The notes beneath the pieces were generated by a model. That model was not told the DNA's origin. It saw nothing but the letters and a program-made list of their open reading frames with translations, and did not search any database. A stretch of 64,000 bases of DNA from Streptomyces sp. ISL-10. Lineage in GTDB: Bacteria > Actinomycetota > Actinomycetes > Streptomycetales > Streptomycetaceae. Positions 53,784 through 62,065 of this stretch are shown in pieces. The stretch's first letter is position 1; every line of letters starts with the position of its first letter. Location of the stretch: contig NZ_JAGGOJ010000017.1 in assembly GCF_018614575.1 (NCBI RefSeq), positions 124,001-188,000 of the forward strand, in the 5' to 3' direction. The translations under genes and the position numbers were made by a program.

Positions 53784-55292
53784 ATGTCCCGGCTCAGGCG
53801 CGTCATCGTCATTCTCACGGCTGTCGCCGTCGCCGCCGTCATGGCGGTCGGCGGCGGGTTCTTCCGGCTGTACTCCGACGCCGAGGTGTCCACCGTCGGC
53901 ACCTCGTTCAGCCGGGAGATGGCCGTGCCGCCGCTGGCAAAGCCGGCTGTCGCACGGGACGGCACCAAGGTCTTCGATCTGACGATGCAGGCAGGTCAGA
54001 AGGAGTTCAGAGCGGGGCAGCAGACCCCGACCTGGGGGTTCAACGGGGACTTCCTCGGCCCGACCCTCCGCGCCTCGCGCGGTGACAAGGTCGAGGTGCG
54101 GATACGGAACGCGCTGGGCGAGACCTCCACCGTGCACTGGCACGGCATGCACCTGCCCGCCGCGATGGACGGCGGTCCGCACCAGACGGTGGCGCCGGGC
54201 GGGAGTTGGAGCCCGCATTGGACGGTGGACCAGCCGGCCGCGACGCTCTGGTACCACCCGCACCCGCACGGGAGGACCGAGCAGCATGTGCGGCGGGGGC
54301 TCGCCGGCATGTTCCTGCTCGACGACGAGCGGGCGGCGAAGCTGCCGCTGCCGAAGAACTACGGCGTCGACGATCTGCCGGTGGTCGTGCAGGACGTCCG
54401 CTTCGACGGCGCGGAGTTCGACCACGGGCACAAGATGATGGCCGGCAGCGGCTTCCTCGGCGACCGGACGATGGTCAACGGCACCCTGGAGCCGTACAAG
54501 GAGGTGAGCGACGAGCTGATACGGCTGCGTCTGCTCAACGCCTCCACCGCCCGCTTCTACCACTTCGGCTTCGCCGACGACCGGCGCTTCTCGCTCATCG
54601 CGTCGGACGGCGGGCTGCTGCCGCAGGCCGTGCCGATGGACCGCATCCGGCTGTCTCCCGGCGAGCGGGCCGAGATGGTGGTGCGGATGCAGCCGGGCGA
54701 GCGGGTTGTGCTGCGCAGCCATCCGCAGAGCCTGGGCGACTTCTGGCAGACCCGGTTCAACGGCGGTGACGATTCGTTCGACGTACTGGAGCTGCGTGCC
54801 GCGAAGACGCTGCGGCCCTCGCCCGAACTCCCCGGCGCGCTCGGCGAACCGGAGCTGCCGGACGGCGAGGACTCCGTGCGGACACGGTTCTTCGGCCTTC
54901 AGCGGTCCGGGATCAACGGCAGGCCGATGTCCATGGACCGGATCGACGAGACCGTCACCCGGGGCACCACCGAGACCTGGGTCCTGCGCAACGACGACGG
55001 CATGCCGCACAACTTCCATGTGCACGACGTGCAGTTCCGGGTGCTGGAGGTCGACGGCCGGCAGCCGCCGCCTCATCTGCGCGGCCCGAAGGACACCGTG
55101 TTCGTGCCGGGTAACAGGAGCGTGAAGATAGCTGTGCGGTTCACGGGCCCGGCGGACCCGGACACTCCGTACATGTACCACTGCCACCTGCTCTACCACG
55201 AGGACGAGGGGATGATGGGCCAGTTCGTGGTCGTCGAGCAGGGACAGCGGGCCGGCGAGGTCCGTGCACCGCACTCACACGCGGGGCACTAA
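53784..55292 (+). CDS. secreted or membrane-anchored multicopper oxidase
   Basis: The 502-residue protein has a hydrophobic N-terminus (VIVILTAVAVAAVMAVGGGFF) and all four copper-binding motifs: HWHGMH, HPHPHG, HNFHVHDVQF and HCHLLYHEDEGMM. This predicts one type 1 and one trinuclear copper centre. It is a three-cupredoxin-domain laccase/CueO/CotA-type enzyme acting outside the cell, possibly in copper tolerance or phenol oxidation. ATG 53784 has TGGAG upstream. The SDR gene starts 10 bp downstream. Confidence 0.93.
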   Translation: MSRLRRVIVILTAVAVAAVMAVGGGFFRLYSDAEVSTVGTSFSREMAVPPLAKPAVARDGTKVFDLTMQAGQKEFRAGQQTPTWGFNGDFLGPTLRASRGDKVEVRIRNALGETSTVHWHGMHLPAAMDGGPHQTVAPGGSWSPHWTVDQPAATLWYHPHPHGRTEQHVRRGLAGMFLLDDERAAKLPLPKNYGVDDLPVVVQDVRFDGAEFDHGHKMMAGSGFLGDRTMVNGTLEPYKEVSDELIRLRLLNASTARFYHFGFADDRRFSLIASDGGLLPQAVPMDRIRLSPGERAEMVVRMQPGERVVLRSHPQSLGDFWQTRFNGGDDSFDVLELRAAKTLRPSPELPGALGEPELPDGEDSVRTRFFGLQRSGINGRPMSMDRIDETVTRGTTETWVLRNDDGMPHNFHVHDVQFRVLEVDGRQPPPHLRGPKDTVFVPGNRSVKIAVRFTGPADPDTPYMYHCHLLYHEDEGMMGQFVVVEQGQRAGEVRAPHSHAGH

Positions 55293-55302
55293 CGTGCCGC
55301 CT

Positions 55303-56076
55303 ATGACGACTGCACTGATCACGGGAGCGACCGCGGGCATCGGCGCCGCCTTCGCACGGCGCCTGGCGGCCGAGGGACGCAATCTGGTCCTCGTGGCCCG
55401 CGACACCGAGCGGCTGCAGGAACAGGCCACCGAGCTGCACGACCGGCACGGCATCGAGGCGGAGGTGCTGACCGCGGACCTGGCCGAGGAGGACGGGATC
55501 GCCGCGGTCGAGAAGCGGCTCGCGGACCGCAGGCACCCGGTGGACCTGCTGATCAACAACGCGGGCTTCGGGAACAAGGGGCGCTTCCTGGAAGTGTCCA
55601 TGGCCGACGAGCTGACGATGCTGAAGGTGCACTGCGAGGCGGTGATGCGGCTGACGGCGGCCGCGGCCGGCCCGATGCGGGAGCGGGGGCGCGGGGGCGT
55701 GGTGAACGTGGCCTCGGTGGCGGCGTTCGTGCCGCGCGGTACTTACGGTGCGTCGAAGGCGTGGGTAGTGCAGTTCACGCAGGGCGTGGCGCGGGATCTT
55801 GCGGGGTCGGGCGTGCGGCTGATGGCGCTGTGCCCGGGGTTCGTGCGGACGGAGTTCCACGAGCGGGCCGGGATGGGGACGGACAACATCCCGGGCTGGC
55901 TGTGGCTGGACGCCGACAGGTTGGTGACGTCGGCGCTGGCGGATCTCGCGAAGGGGAAGTCACTGTCCGTCCCCGATCCGCGCTACAAGGCGCTCATGGG
56001 TGTGGTGAAGCTGGCCCCGCGCAACCTGCTCGGAGGGGTGAGTTCGCGAGCGGGCCGCAAGTACGGGCCCCAGTGA
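55303..56076 (+). CDS. short-chain dehydrogenase/reductase
   Basis: This is a 257-residue classical SDR. The cofactor motif is TGATAGIG at 7-14, followed by LLINNAGFG, catalytic Ser in NVASVAAF, and the YxxxK pair in TYGASKAW. R41-type residues after strand 2 (VARD) suggest NADP use. ATG 55303 lies 10 bp after the multicopper oxidase stop, with TAACGT in between, so it may be co-transcribed or have its own leaderless promoter. The substrate is unknown. Downstream sequence is transposon and permease debris. Confidence 0.92.
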   Translation: MTTALITGATAGIGAAFARRLAAEGRNLVLVARDTERLQEQATELHDRHGIEAEVLTADLAEEDGIAAVEKRLADRRHPVDLLINNAGFGNKGRFLEVSMADELTMLKVHCEAVMRLTAAAAGPMRERGRGGVVNVASVAAFVPRGTYGASKAWVVQFTQGVARDLAGSGVRLMALCPGFVRTEFHERAGMGTDNIPGWLWLDADRLVTSALADLAKGKSLSVPDPRYKALMGVVKLAPRNLLGGVSSRAGRKYGPQ

Positions 56077-56104
56077 TCGGTCGACTCCGAAGCCTCGATC
56101 CGTG

Positions 56105-56260
56105 GAAGGTGCTCGATCTCTTTGCGGGCCTGACGGATCGCCGCATCGGCGGCGGACACAGAACGGCGCTCATCGGGCAGCATCGTCCACCAGCCGTGCA
56201 GCAGGTTCCCCATCATCCGCGCGGCGTGCGCCTGATCACCATGACGGGACCTGAGCAGGA
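56105..56260 (-). pseudogene. TnpB (IS200/IS605 OrfB) N-terminal remnant
   Basis: On the minus strand MGNLLHGWWTMLPDERRS and AADAAIRQARKEIEHL match the same TnpB segment seen at 21.7 kb. The upstream DNA (CTCAGGTCCCGTCATGGTGATCAGGCG) also aligns with that copy, here summarised as CAGGTCC and GATCAGGCG. A one-base deletion after the ATG shifts the frame, and homology stops after about 45 codons. It is clearly inactive. Direct repeats (GGACCTGAGCA-xx-AGTCAGCGCG at about 56247 and 56288) flank its upstream side. Confidence 0.75.
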
Positions 56261-56300
56261 GTCAGCGCGAGCCGCAGCCTGGCGCAGGACCTGAGCAAAA

Positions 56301-56483
56301 GTCAGCGCGTTCTTCCTGCTGAGCCTCGGCCTGTACGCGTGGAACAGCAACCCCCACGCCGAGCCGGAGTTCGACCCGCTCGTCGTGACAGGCTCCCTGC
56401 TCGCCGTCATACCCCTGATCGTCGCCTTCGTCTCACTTCAGCGGCACTGGAAAGCCGGCCTGACCGCCGGCAGCGTCAAGTGA
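56301..56483 (+). pseudogene. C-terminal remnant of a sugar ABC-transporter permease
   Basis: The frame ending at TGA 56481-56483 encodes LYAWNSNPHAEPEFDPLVV, then LLAVIPLIVAFVSLQRHWKAG and LTAGSVK. This matches the last 60 or so residues of MalG-type carbohydrate permeases (last membrane helix and the F-x-x-QR-x-W-x-x-GLTAGSVK tail). Nothing of the rest of the protein is present upstream, where TnpB debris begins. The downstream hydroxyacid dehydrogenase is a common neighbour of such transporters, so most of an operon was probably deleted here. Confidence 0.8.
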
Positions 56484-56513
56484 CCCAAGCGACCCCTGAG
56501 GAGCCCGAGTTCC

Positions 56514-56536
56514 ACCATGCATCACGCCACTGACAA
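56514..56536 (-). promoter_or_regulatory. RecA-NDp-like motif on the strand opposite a gene start
   Basis: TTGTCAGTG (56536-56528), 8 bp and CATGGT (56519-56514) on the minus strand repeat the motif found before the MoxR operon. It overlaps the ATG of the plus-strand dehydrogenase and points into the permease and TnpB remnants. It may be an orphan left by a deletion or a chance match. Confidence 0.35.
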
Positions 56537-57545
56537 TCGCCCCGCGCTGCTGCTGGCCATGGCGCCGGGAATCGCCGACCGGCTGCTCGCCGACCGCCAC
56601 CGCGAACGTCTGACCGCGCTCACCCGCACCGACCCGTACCTCGTCGCCCACGACCTGACCTCCCCCTCACCGCGCGTCGCCGCCGCGCTCGCCGAGGCGG
56701 AGATGCTGCTCACCTGCTGGGGCGCCCCTTCGCTGACCGCCGAGGTGCTGGCGGCCGCGCCCCGGCTGCGTGCCGTCGTCCACGCCGCGGGCTCGGTCAA
56801 GCAGCACATCACCGAGGCGTGCTGGCACCGCGGCATCGCCGTGACCTCGGCGGCGGCCGCGAACGCCCTGCCCGTCGCGGAGTTCACGCTCGCCGCCGTC
56901 CTTTTCGCGGGCAAGCGGGCGCTGCGCTGCGCCCACCGGTACGCGCAGCTGCGCGCGGAGCACGACTGGCGCGCCGAGCTCGACGGCGCAGGCAACTACC
57001 GCCGTACGGTAGGAGTGGTGGGCGCGTCCCGCATCGGTCGCCGGGTGATCGAGCTGCTGCGCCCCTTCGACCTGCGGGTCCTGCTGTACGACCCGTATGT
57101 GGACGAGGCCGGGGCGGCGGCGCTGGGTGTCGAACGCACCGGCCTGGACGACCTCTGCGCCCGCGCCGACGTCGTCACCGTGCACGCTCCGCAGGTGCCG
57201 GCCACCCACCATATGATCGGCGCGCGCGAGCTGGCCCGGATGCGGGACGGCGCCACCCTGATCAACACTTCGCGCGGCTCGCTCGTCGACGAGGACGCCC
57301 TGCTCCCCGAGCTTCTCGCCGGCCGCCTCGACGCGGTGCTGGACGTGACCGACCCCGAAGTGCCGCCCGCCGACTCACCGTTGTACGACCTGCCGAATGT
57401 GCTTCTGACGCCCCACATCGCCGGGTCGCTCGGTGACGAGCTGCACCGGATGGCCGACCAGGCGCTGGACGAGGTGGAGCGGTTCGCGGGCGGTCTCCCG
57501 TTCGCCTACCCGGTGCACCCGGCAGCCCTGGGCCATTCCGCCTGA
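56517..57545 (+). CDS. D-isomer-specific 2-hydroxyacid dehydrogenase
   Basis: The 342-residue protein belongs to the phosphoglycerate/formate dehydrogenase family. The NAD motif is GVVGASRIGRRV. The catalytic residues are Arg in NTSRGSLVDE, an acidic residue in VTDPEVPPADSPL, and His in LLTPHIAGS. The start MHHATDNRPALLLAM has GAGGAG about 15 bases upstream. It now sits behind the deleted remains of a sugar permease gene, suggesting it was once the last gene of a carbohydrate uptake operon. The substrate is unknown. Confidence 0.9.
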   Translation: MHHATDNRPALLLAMAPGIADRLLADRHRERLTALTRTDPYLVAHDLTSPSPRVAAALAEAEMLLTCWGAPSLTAEVLAAAPRLRAVVHAAGSVKQHITEACWHRGIAVTSAAAANALPVAEFTLAAVLFAGKRALRCAHRYAQLRAEHDWRAELDGAGNYRRTVGVVGASRIGRRVIELLRPFDLRVLLYDPYVDEAGAAALGVERTGLDDLCARADVVTVHAPQVPATHHMIGARELARMRDGATLINTSRGSLVDEDALLPELLAGRLDAVLDVTDPEVPPADSPLYDLPNVLLTPHIAGSLGDELHRMADQALDEVERFAGGLPFAYPVHPAALGHSA

Positions 57546-57683
57546 CGCGCCTCACACGCCCGGCACGTCTGACGCAGCCCGAAACGCCTGGGCACGCGAG
57601 CACCCGAGCAACCGAGCACGCGAAACGCCTCTAAGACCATAAATCACTAAAATGGCCGTATCCCATCCGTCGCGGGAGGTGTC

Positions 57684-58376
57684 ATGAAATTCGTACAGAT
57701 AATCGATTACAAGACCGACCGGTTCGACGGCGTGAACGCGCTCATGGACCAGTGGGTCGAGAAGACGAAGGGCAAGCGGACCACCTCCCACCTCATCATG
57801 GGGAAGGACCGCTCCGAGGGGTCGCACTACGTCGACATCGTCGAGTTCCCTTCGTACGAAGAGGCGATGCGGAACTCCAAGCTGCCCGAGACCGACCGCA
57901 TCTTCCAGGAGATGGTGGCGCTCTGCGACGGCATGCCGTCGTTCACCGACCTCGACGTGGTCCGTGACGACCAGCTCAACTCGGCGACCGCCCGCCGCTT
58001 CTTCCATGAGATCGCCGTCGGCGGGAACCTCGACGCCATCGACGAGATCTTCGCCGCGGACTACATCGACCACGACGTCGCCAGCGAGGAGGAGTCCGAG
58101 GTCGGCAGCGACGTCATCCGCCGCGATCTGACGATGTGGCGCGACGCCTTCGACTTCACGTTCGAGCTCGACCGGCAGGTGGCCGACGGCGACGACGTGT
58201 GCCTCCTGTGGACCTGGAGCGGCAAGCACAAGGGCGAGTTCCAGGGCATCCCGGCCACGGGAGAGCAGTGCACGATGACGGGCACGACGATCTTCCGCTT
58301 CCAGGGCGGGAAGATCCAGGAAGGCTGGTGGCACTTCGACCTCATGCGCCTGATGCGGCAGCTCGGGGCGCTCTGA
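57684..58376 (+). CDS. SnoaL-like ester-cyclase/NTF2-fold protein with N-terminal ferredoxin-like domain
   Basis: This is a 230-residue protein. Residues 1-90 (MKFVQIIDYKTDRFDGVNAL, HLIMGKDRSEGSHYVDIVEFPS, split) look like a dimeric alpha/beta barrel. Residues about 95-228 form a SnoaL-type NTF2 fold (FFHEIAVGGNLDAIDEIFAADYIDHD, then TMTGTTIFRFQGGKI, EGWWHFDLM). SnoaL relatives include polyketide cyclases and many proteins of unknown role. GGGAGG sits four bases before the ATG, and an AT-rich promoter region (TAAATCACTAAAATGG) lies upstream. It ends at a strong terminator shared with groEL1. Confidence 0.85.
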   Translation: MKFVQIIDYKTDRFDGVNALMDQWVEKTKGKRTTSHLIMGKDRSEGSHYVDIVEFPSYEEAMRNSKLPETDRIFQEMVALCDGMPSFTDLDVVRDDQLNSATARRFFHEIAVGGNLDAIDEIFAADYIDHDVASEEESEVGSDVIRRDLTMWRDAFDFTFELDRQVADGDDVCLLWTWSGKHKGEFQGIPATGEQCTMTGTTIFRFQGGKIQEGWWHFDLMRLMRQLGAL

Positions 58377-58442
58377 CCAGCGCCCTCCCAGCGGGGCCGA
58401 GCGTCCGCCGGCAGGCGAGGAAGCAGGCCCCCGGAAAGGGGA

Positions 58443-58483
58443 GAAGGCCCCCGTCCCCGCGCACGGCGGGAACGGGGGCCTTC
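58443..58483. terminator. bidirectional terminator between the SnoaL-like gene and groEL1
   Basis: The stem GAAGGCCCCCGT / ACGGGGGCCTTC (12 bp), with an inner CCCGC / GCGGG, is followed on the plus strand by TTCTTCGG. It lies between the two convergent stops. Confidence 0.92.
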
Positions 58484-58507
58484 TTCGGCGCGTGTCGCGT
58501 CGGTGAC

Positions 58508-60136
58508 TCAGTGGCTGTGGCCGTGACCGTGGCCGTGGCCCGCCTCGGCCTCCTCCTCGGCCGGCTTCTCGACGACCAGGGTCTCGGTCGTGAGCAGCAG
58601 GGAGGCGATGGAGGCAGCGTTCTCCAGGGCGGAGCGGGTGACCTTGACCGGGTCGATGACGCCGGCCTTCACCAGGTCGCCGTACTCGCCGGTGGCGGCG
58701 TTGAAGCCCTGGCCCGCCTCCAGCTCGGCCACCTTGGAGGTGATGACGTAGCCCTCGAGGCCGGCGTTCTCCGCGATCCAGCGCAGCGGCTCGACGGCGG
58801 CGCGGCGGACGACGGCGACACCGGTGGCCTCGTCGCCCTCCTTGCCCAGGTTGCCCTCGAGCACCTTCACGGCGTGGACGAGCGCGGAGCCACCACCGGA
58901 GACGATGCCCTCCTCGACCGCGGCGCGGGTCGCGGAGATGGCGTCCTCCAGACGGTGCTTCTTCTCCTTCAGCTCCACCTCGGTGGCGGCGCCGACCTTG
59001 ATCACGCACACGCCGCCGGCCAGCTTCGCGAGGCGCTCCTGGAGCTTCTCGCGGTCCCAGTCGGAGTCCGTGGTCTCGATCTCGGCCTTGATCTGGTTGA
59101 CGCGGCCCTGCACGTCCTCGGAGTTGCCGCCACCGTCGACGATGGTGGTGTCGTCCTTGGTGATGGTGACGCGGCGGGCGGAGCCCAGGACGTCCAGACC
59201 GGCCTGGTCGAGCTTGAGGCCGACCTCCTCGGCGATGACGGTGGCACCGGTGAGGGTGGCCATGTCGCCGAGCATCGCCTTGCGGCGGTCACCGAAGCCG
59301 GGGGCCTTGACGGCCACCGCGTTGAAGGTGCCGCGGATCTTGTTGACGACGAGGGTGGACAGGGCCTCGCCCTCGACGTCCTCGGCGATGATCAGCAGCG
59401 GCTTGGAGCCACCCGCCTGGATGACCTTCTCCAGCAGCGGCAGCATGTCCTGGATCGAGGAGATCTTGCCCTGGTGGATCAGGATGTACGGGTCGTCGAG
59501 GACGGCCTCCATACGCTCCTGGTCGGTCACCATGTACGGGGACAGGTAGCCCTTGTCGAAGGCCATGCCCTCGGTGAAGTCGAGCTCCAGGCCGAAGGTG
59601 TTGGACTCCTCGACGGTGATGACACCGTCCTTGCCGACCTTGTCCATCGCCTCGGCGATGAGCTCGCCGACCTGCTGGTCCTGCGCGGAGAGCGCGGCCA
59701 CGGCGGCGATGTCGGCCTTGTCCTCGATCGGGCGGGCGGTCGCGAGGAGCTCCTCGGACACGGCCTGGACCGCGGCGTCGATGCCCTTCTTCAGGGCGGC
59801 CGGGGAAGCACCGGCGGCGACGTTGCGCAGACCCTCGCGGACCAGCGCCTGGGCCAGCACGGTGGCGGTGGTCGTACCGTCACCCGCGATGTCGTTGGTC
59901 TTGGTCGCCACCTCCTTCACCAGCTGGGCGCCCAGGTTCTCGTACGGGTCGTCGACCTCGACCTCGCGGGCGATGGTGACACCGTCGTTGGTGATGGTGG
60001 GTGCGCCGAACTTCTTGTCGATGACGACGTTGCGGCCGCGGGGGCCGATCGTCACCTTGACCGTGTCGGCAAGCTTGTTGACGCCGCGCTCGAGGGCGCG
60101 ACGGGCGTCCTCGTCGAACTTCAGGATCTTCGCCAT
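58508..60136 (-). CDS. groEL1: chaperonin GroEL1 (60 kDa), His-rich tail
   Basis: This 542-residue chaperonin subunit has the ATP-binding motif GDGTTTATVLAQ, an apical domain, and the C-terminal signature AAVEEGIVSGGG. The tail ends in GHGHGHGHSH instead of the Gly-Gly-Met repeat. This is the hallmark of actinobacterial GroEL1, encoded with groES, and the tail may bind metal ions. It follows groES after 115 bp that contain a strong terminator. Regulation comes from the CIRCE operators upstream of groES. Confidence 0.97.
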   Translation of the reverse strand: MAKILKFDEDARRALERGVNKLADTVKVTIGPRGRNVVIDKKFGAPTITNDGVTIAREVEVDDPYENLGAQLVKEVATKTNDIAGDGTTTATVLAQALVREGLRNVAAGASPAALKKGIDAAVQAVSEELLATARPIEDKADIAAVAALSAQDQQVGELIAEAMDKVGKDGVITVEESNTFGLELDFTEGMAFDKGYLSPYMVTDQERMEAVLDDPYILIHQGKISSIQDMLPLLEKVIQAGGSKPLLIIAEDVEGEALSTLVVNKIRGTFNAVAVKAPGFGDRRKAMLGDMATLTGATVIAEEVGLKLDQAGLDVLGSARRVTITKDDTTIVDGGGNSEDVQGRVNQIKAEIETTDSDWDREKLQERLAKLAGGVCVIKVGAATEVELKEKKHRLEDAISATRAAVEEGIVSGGGSALVHAVKVLEGNLGKEGDEATGVAVVRRAAVEPLRWIAENAGLEGYVITSKVAELEAGQGFNAATGEYGDLVKAGVIDPVKVTRSALENAASIASLLLTTETLVVEKPAEEEAEAGHGHGHGHSH

Positions 60137-60168
60137 GGGAGCGATTCAGCCCTCTCGGAAATCGTGTT

Positions 60169-60223
60169 CAAAAAACCGCGCCCCTCGCCGCCCGGCATCA
60201 GCGGGGTGGCCAGGGGCGCGGTT
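60169..60223 (-). terminator. intercistronic terminator between groES and groEL1
   Basis: On the minus strand AACCGCGCCCCT pairs perfectly with AGGGGCGCGGTT (12 bp, 26-base loop) and is followed by a run of six T residues. This is a textbook intrinsic terminator inside an operon. Confidence 0.85.
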
Positions 60224-60251
60224 CAGGCAAATCTGCCGGGTGAAGCGGGAA

Positions 60252-60560
60252 TTACTTCTCGACGATCGCGAGCACGTCGCGGGCCGAGAGGACGAGGTAC
60301 TCCTCGCCGCTGTACTTCACCTCGGTGCCGCCGTACTTGCTGTACAGCACGACATCGCCGACGTTCACGTCGAGCGGAAGACGCTCGCCGTTCTCGAAGC
60401 GGCCCGGGCCCACGGCCAGGACGACGCCCTCCTGGGGCTTCTCCTTGGCGGTGTCCGGAATAACCAGGCCAGAAGCCGTGGTCTGCTCGGCGTCGAGCGG
60501 CTGGACCACAATGCGGTCCTCGAGCGGCTTGATGGCAACCTTGGAGCTGGTGGTCGTCAC
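60252..60560 (-). CDS. groES: co-chaperonin GroES (10 kDa)
   Basis: This is the 102-residue GroES lid for the GroEL chamber. It has the start (M)TTTSSKVAIKPLEDRI, the mobile loop region ASGLVIPDTAKEKPQEG (split ASGLVIPDTAK and EKPQEG) and the roof/base strands VVLYSKYGGTEVKYSGEEYLVL. GTG 60560 is preceded by GGGGGAGG at ideal spacing. Two CIRCE operators lie 100-175 bp upstream. It is the first gene of the groES-groEL1 unit. Confidence 0.97.
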   Translation of the reverse strand: MTTTSSKVAIKPLEDRIVVQPLDAEQTTASGLVIPDTAKEKPQEGVVLAVGPGRFENGERLPLDVNVGDVVLYSKYGGTEVKYSGEEYLVLSARDVLAIVEK

Positions 60561-60660
60561 GATCCGACCTCCCCCTTCGGAGATCTCACGGGGTTAACTG
60601 ATCTGAGGTGGCGACCAGGTGGATCCGTCGTCGCGGGTGCCGGACCTGCCCGTCGCTGTG

Positions 60661-60687
60661 TTGGCACTCTCCCTTGGGGAGTGCCAG
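60661..60687. promoter_or_regulatory. CIRCE operator 1 (HrcA site)
   Basis: TTGGCACTC-N9-GAGTGCCAG matches the CIRCE inverted repeat bound by the heat-shock repressor HrcA. It lies about 100 bp upstream of groES. Confidence 0.93.
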
Positions 60688-60707
60688 GAGCGAGACTATG
60701 ACTGCGA

Positions 60708-60734
60708 TTAGCACTCGGTCAAGCGGAGTGCCAA
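60708..60734. promoter_or_regulatory. CIRCE operator 2 (HrcA site)
   Basis: TTAGCACTC-N9-GAGTGCCAA is a near-perfect CIRCE element, 20 bp from the first. Its left arm is the exact consensus. Two sites in tandem imply tight HrcA repression of groES-groEL1. Confidence 0.95.
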
Positions 60735-60837
60735 TGCCGAACCCGCGTGGCGGTCCGATGCCCCTCCGATCGACGCCCCTCCGAACGACGCCAAGCCGGT
60801 CTACGCCCGCCCGTTCGATGCCCGTCCGCTGCCCGTC

Positions 60838-60912
60838 CGGTCGATCCCCGTCCGGTCGATCCCGGTCCGGTCGATCGCGGTCCGGTCGATCCCCGTCCCG
60901 TCGATCCCCGTC
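60838..60912. repeat. five 15-bp tandem repeats
   Basis: Five units of CGGTCGATCCCCGTC occur with one to two changes each, in the 60735-61027 gap between the groES control region and the deacetylase gene. The rest of the gap has looser repeats of AAGGAGCCGGCGCGCG. No credible gene was seen in this interval. Confidence 0.85.
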
Positions 60913-61027
60913 CGGCGAGCGCCCGCGGCAAGGAGCCGGCGCGCGCGGCTCCCGGCAAGCGGCCCTGCAAGGAGCCGGCGCGCGAGACCCCCGGCAGTCA
61001 CCCCGGCGAGAAGCCGGCGCGCGCGGC

Positions 61028-61948
61028 TCACACGTAGTCCTCCAGCTTCGCCACGGCGTACCCCTTGGCGGTCACGGTCTTCATGACCCGCCGGATCATG
61101 TCCGGCATGGTGCCCTTCCACTCCCCGCGACCCCGGAAGTGGGTCAGGATGATGTCGCCGGGGTGCAGGTCCCTGTCCCACTCGCGCCACTCCATGTGGT
61201 CGGGGAACGCCTCGGACGCCCACAGCGGGACGGCCTCGATCCCGCACGACTTTGCGACGCGCAGCGTGTCCTTGTTGTAGTTGCCGTACGGCGGTCGGAA
61301 CAGCTTCGGCCGGGTGCCGTACCGCTTCTGCAGCTTGTCCTGCTGACCGCAGATCTCCCGTTTCTGGGCCGAGTAGGACAGGCCGGGCAGGTAGCGGTGG
61401 TTGAGGGTGTGGTTGTGCAGCGAAACGCCGCGGTCCCGCATCTTCTCGAAGTAGCCGTAGTCGTCGTCGATCACGTAGTCGCTGAGGAAGGCGCTGTACG
61501 GGATCCGGAGATCGGACATCATCCGCAGCAGTTCCGGGTCCTTCTCCGCGCCGTCGTCGATCGTCAGGAAGACGACCTTCTCCTTGGTGGGGACGGTGGT
61601 GAAGACCGGCGGCAACTCCTTGCCGCCGTCGACCTCGAAGCCCTTGCGGGTGGTGATTCTCGGCTTGACCGCGGGCGGCGGCGGTGCGGCGAGCGGGGTC
61701 TGCTTCAGCCCCCACTTCTTCGCGGCCGCGGCGCGCGCGGCCTGGGCCCGCTTGACCTTCTCGACGTAGGCGGACAGGGCGCCGGCCGGGCCTGCCGCCT
61801 GCTCCCGGGCCTCTGGGCCCTGCTGGGCCGACTGCCCCGGCGCGGACTTCGCCGGGCGGCCGGCCCCGCCGTCCCCGGCGGCACAGCCGGAGCCGACGGC
61901 GGCCACGACGAGCGCGACCACACCCACTCCGACCCGACACGCTCTCAC
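61028..61948 (-). CDS. polysaccharide deacetylase lipoprotein
   Basis: This is a 306-residue NodB-type carbohydrate esterase. Catalytic motifs are FLTIDDGAEKD (Asp pair), HNHTLNHRYLPG (metal His residues), FRPPYGNYN and the late LTHFRG. It would remove acetyl groups from wall or surface polysaccharide. A lipoprotein signal ends at the lipobox GSGC. I chose GTG 61948 (AAAGGGA four bases upstream). The ATG at 61975 would add codons CTA GTA CGA CAA AAG, which are atypical here. It is divergent from the methyltransferase gene. Confidence 0.9.
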   Translation of the reverse strand: MRACRVGVGVVALVVAAVGSGCAAGDGGAGRPAKSAPGQSAQQGPEAREQAAGPAGALSAYVEKVKRAQAARAAAAKKWGLKQTPLAAPPPPAVKPRITTRKGFEVDGGKELPPVFTTVPTKEKVVFLTIDDGAEKDPELLRMMSDLRIPYSAFLSDYVIDDDYGYFEKMRDRGVSLHNHTLNHRYLPGLSYSAQKREICGQQDKLQKRYGTRPKLFRPPYGNYNKDTLRVAKSCGIEAVPLWASEAFPDHMEWREWDRDLHPGDIILTHFRGRGEWKGTMPDMIRRVMKTVTAKGYAVAKLEDYV

Positions 61949-62065
61949 TTTTCCCTTTTGTCGTACTAGCTGCATGGCGTCGCATCCTGTCAGCGCGGCG
62001 CCCGCGCACCAGGCCGACACCGCCTGCGTGCGCGGACCATCCCCCGGCTGGCCCACAATGGCCGG

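Noticed and set aside
60735..61027. A short gene in the 15-bp repeat region
   Set aside because: The possible products are simple Arg/Ser/Thr/Gly repeats arising from the DNA repeat, with no start signals.
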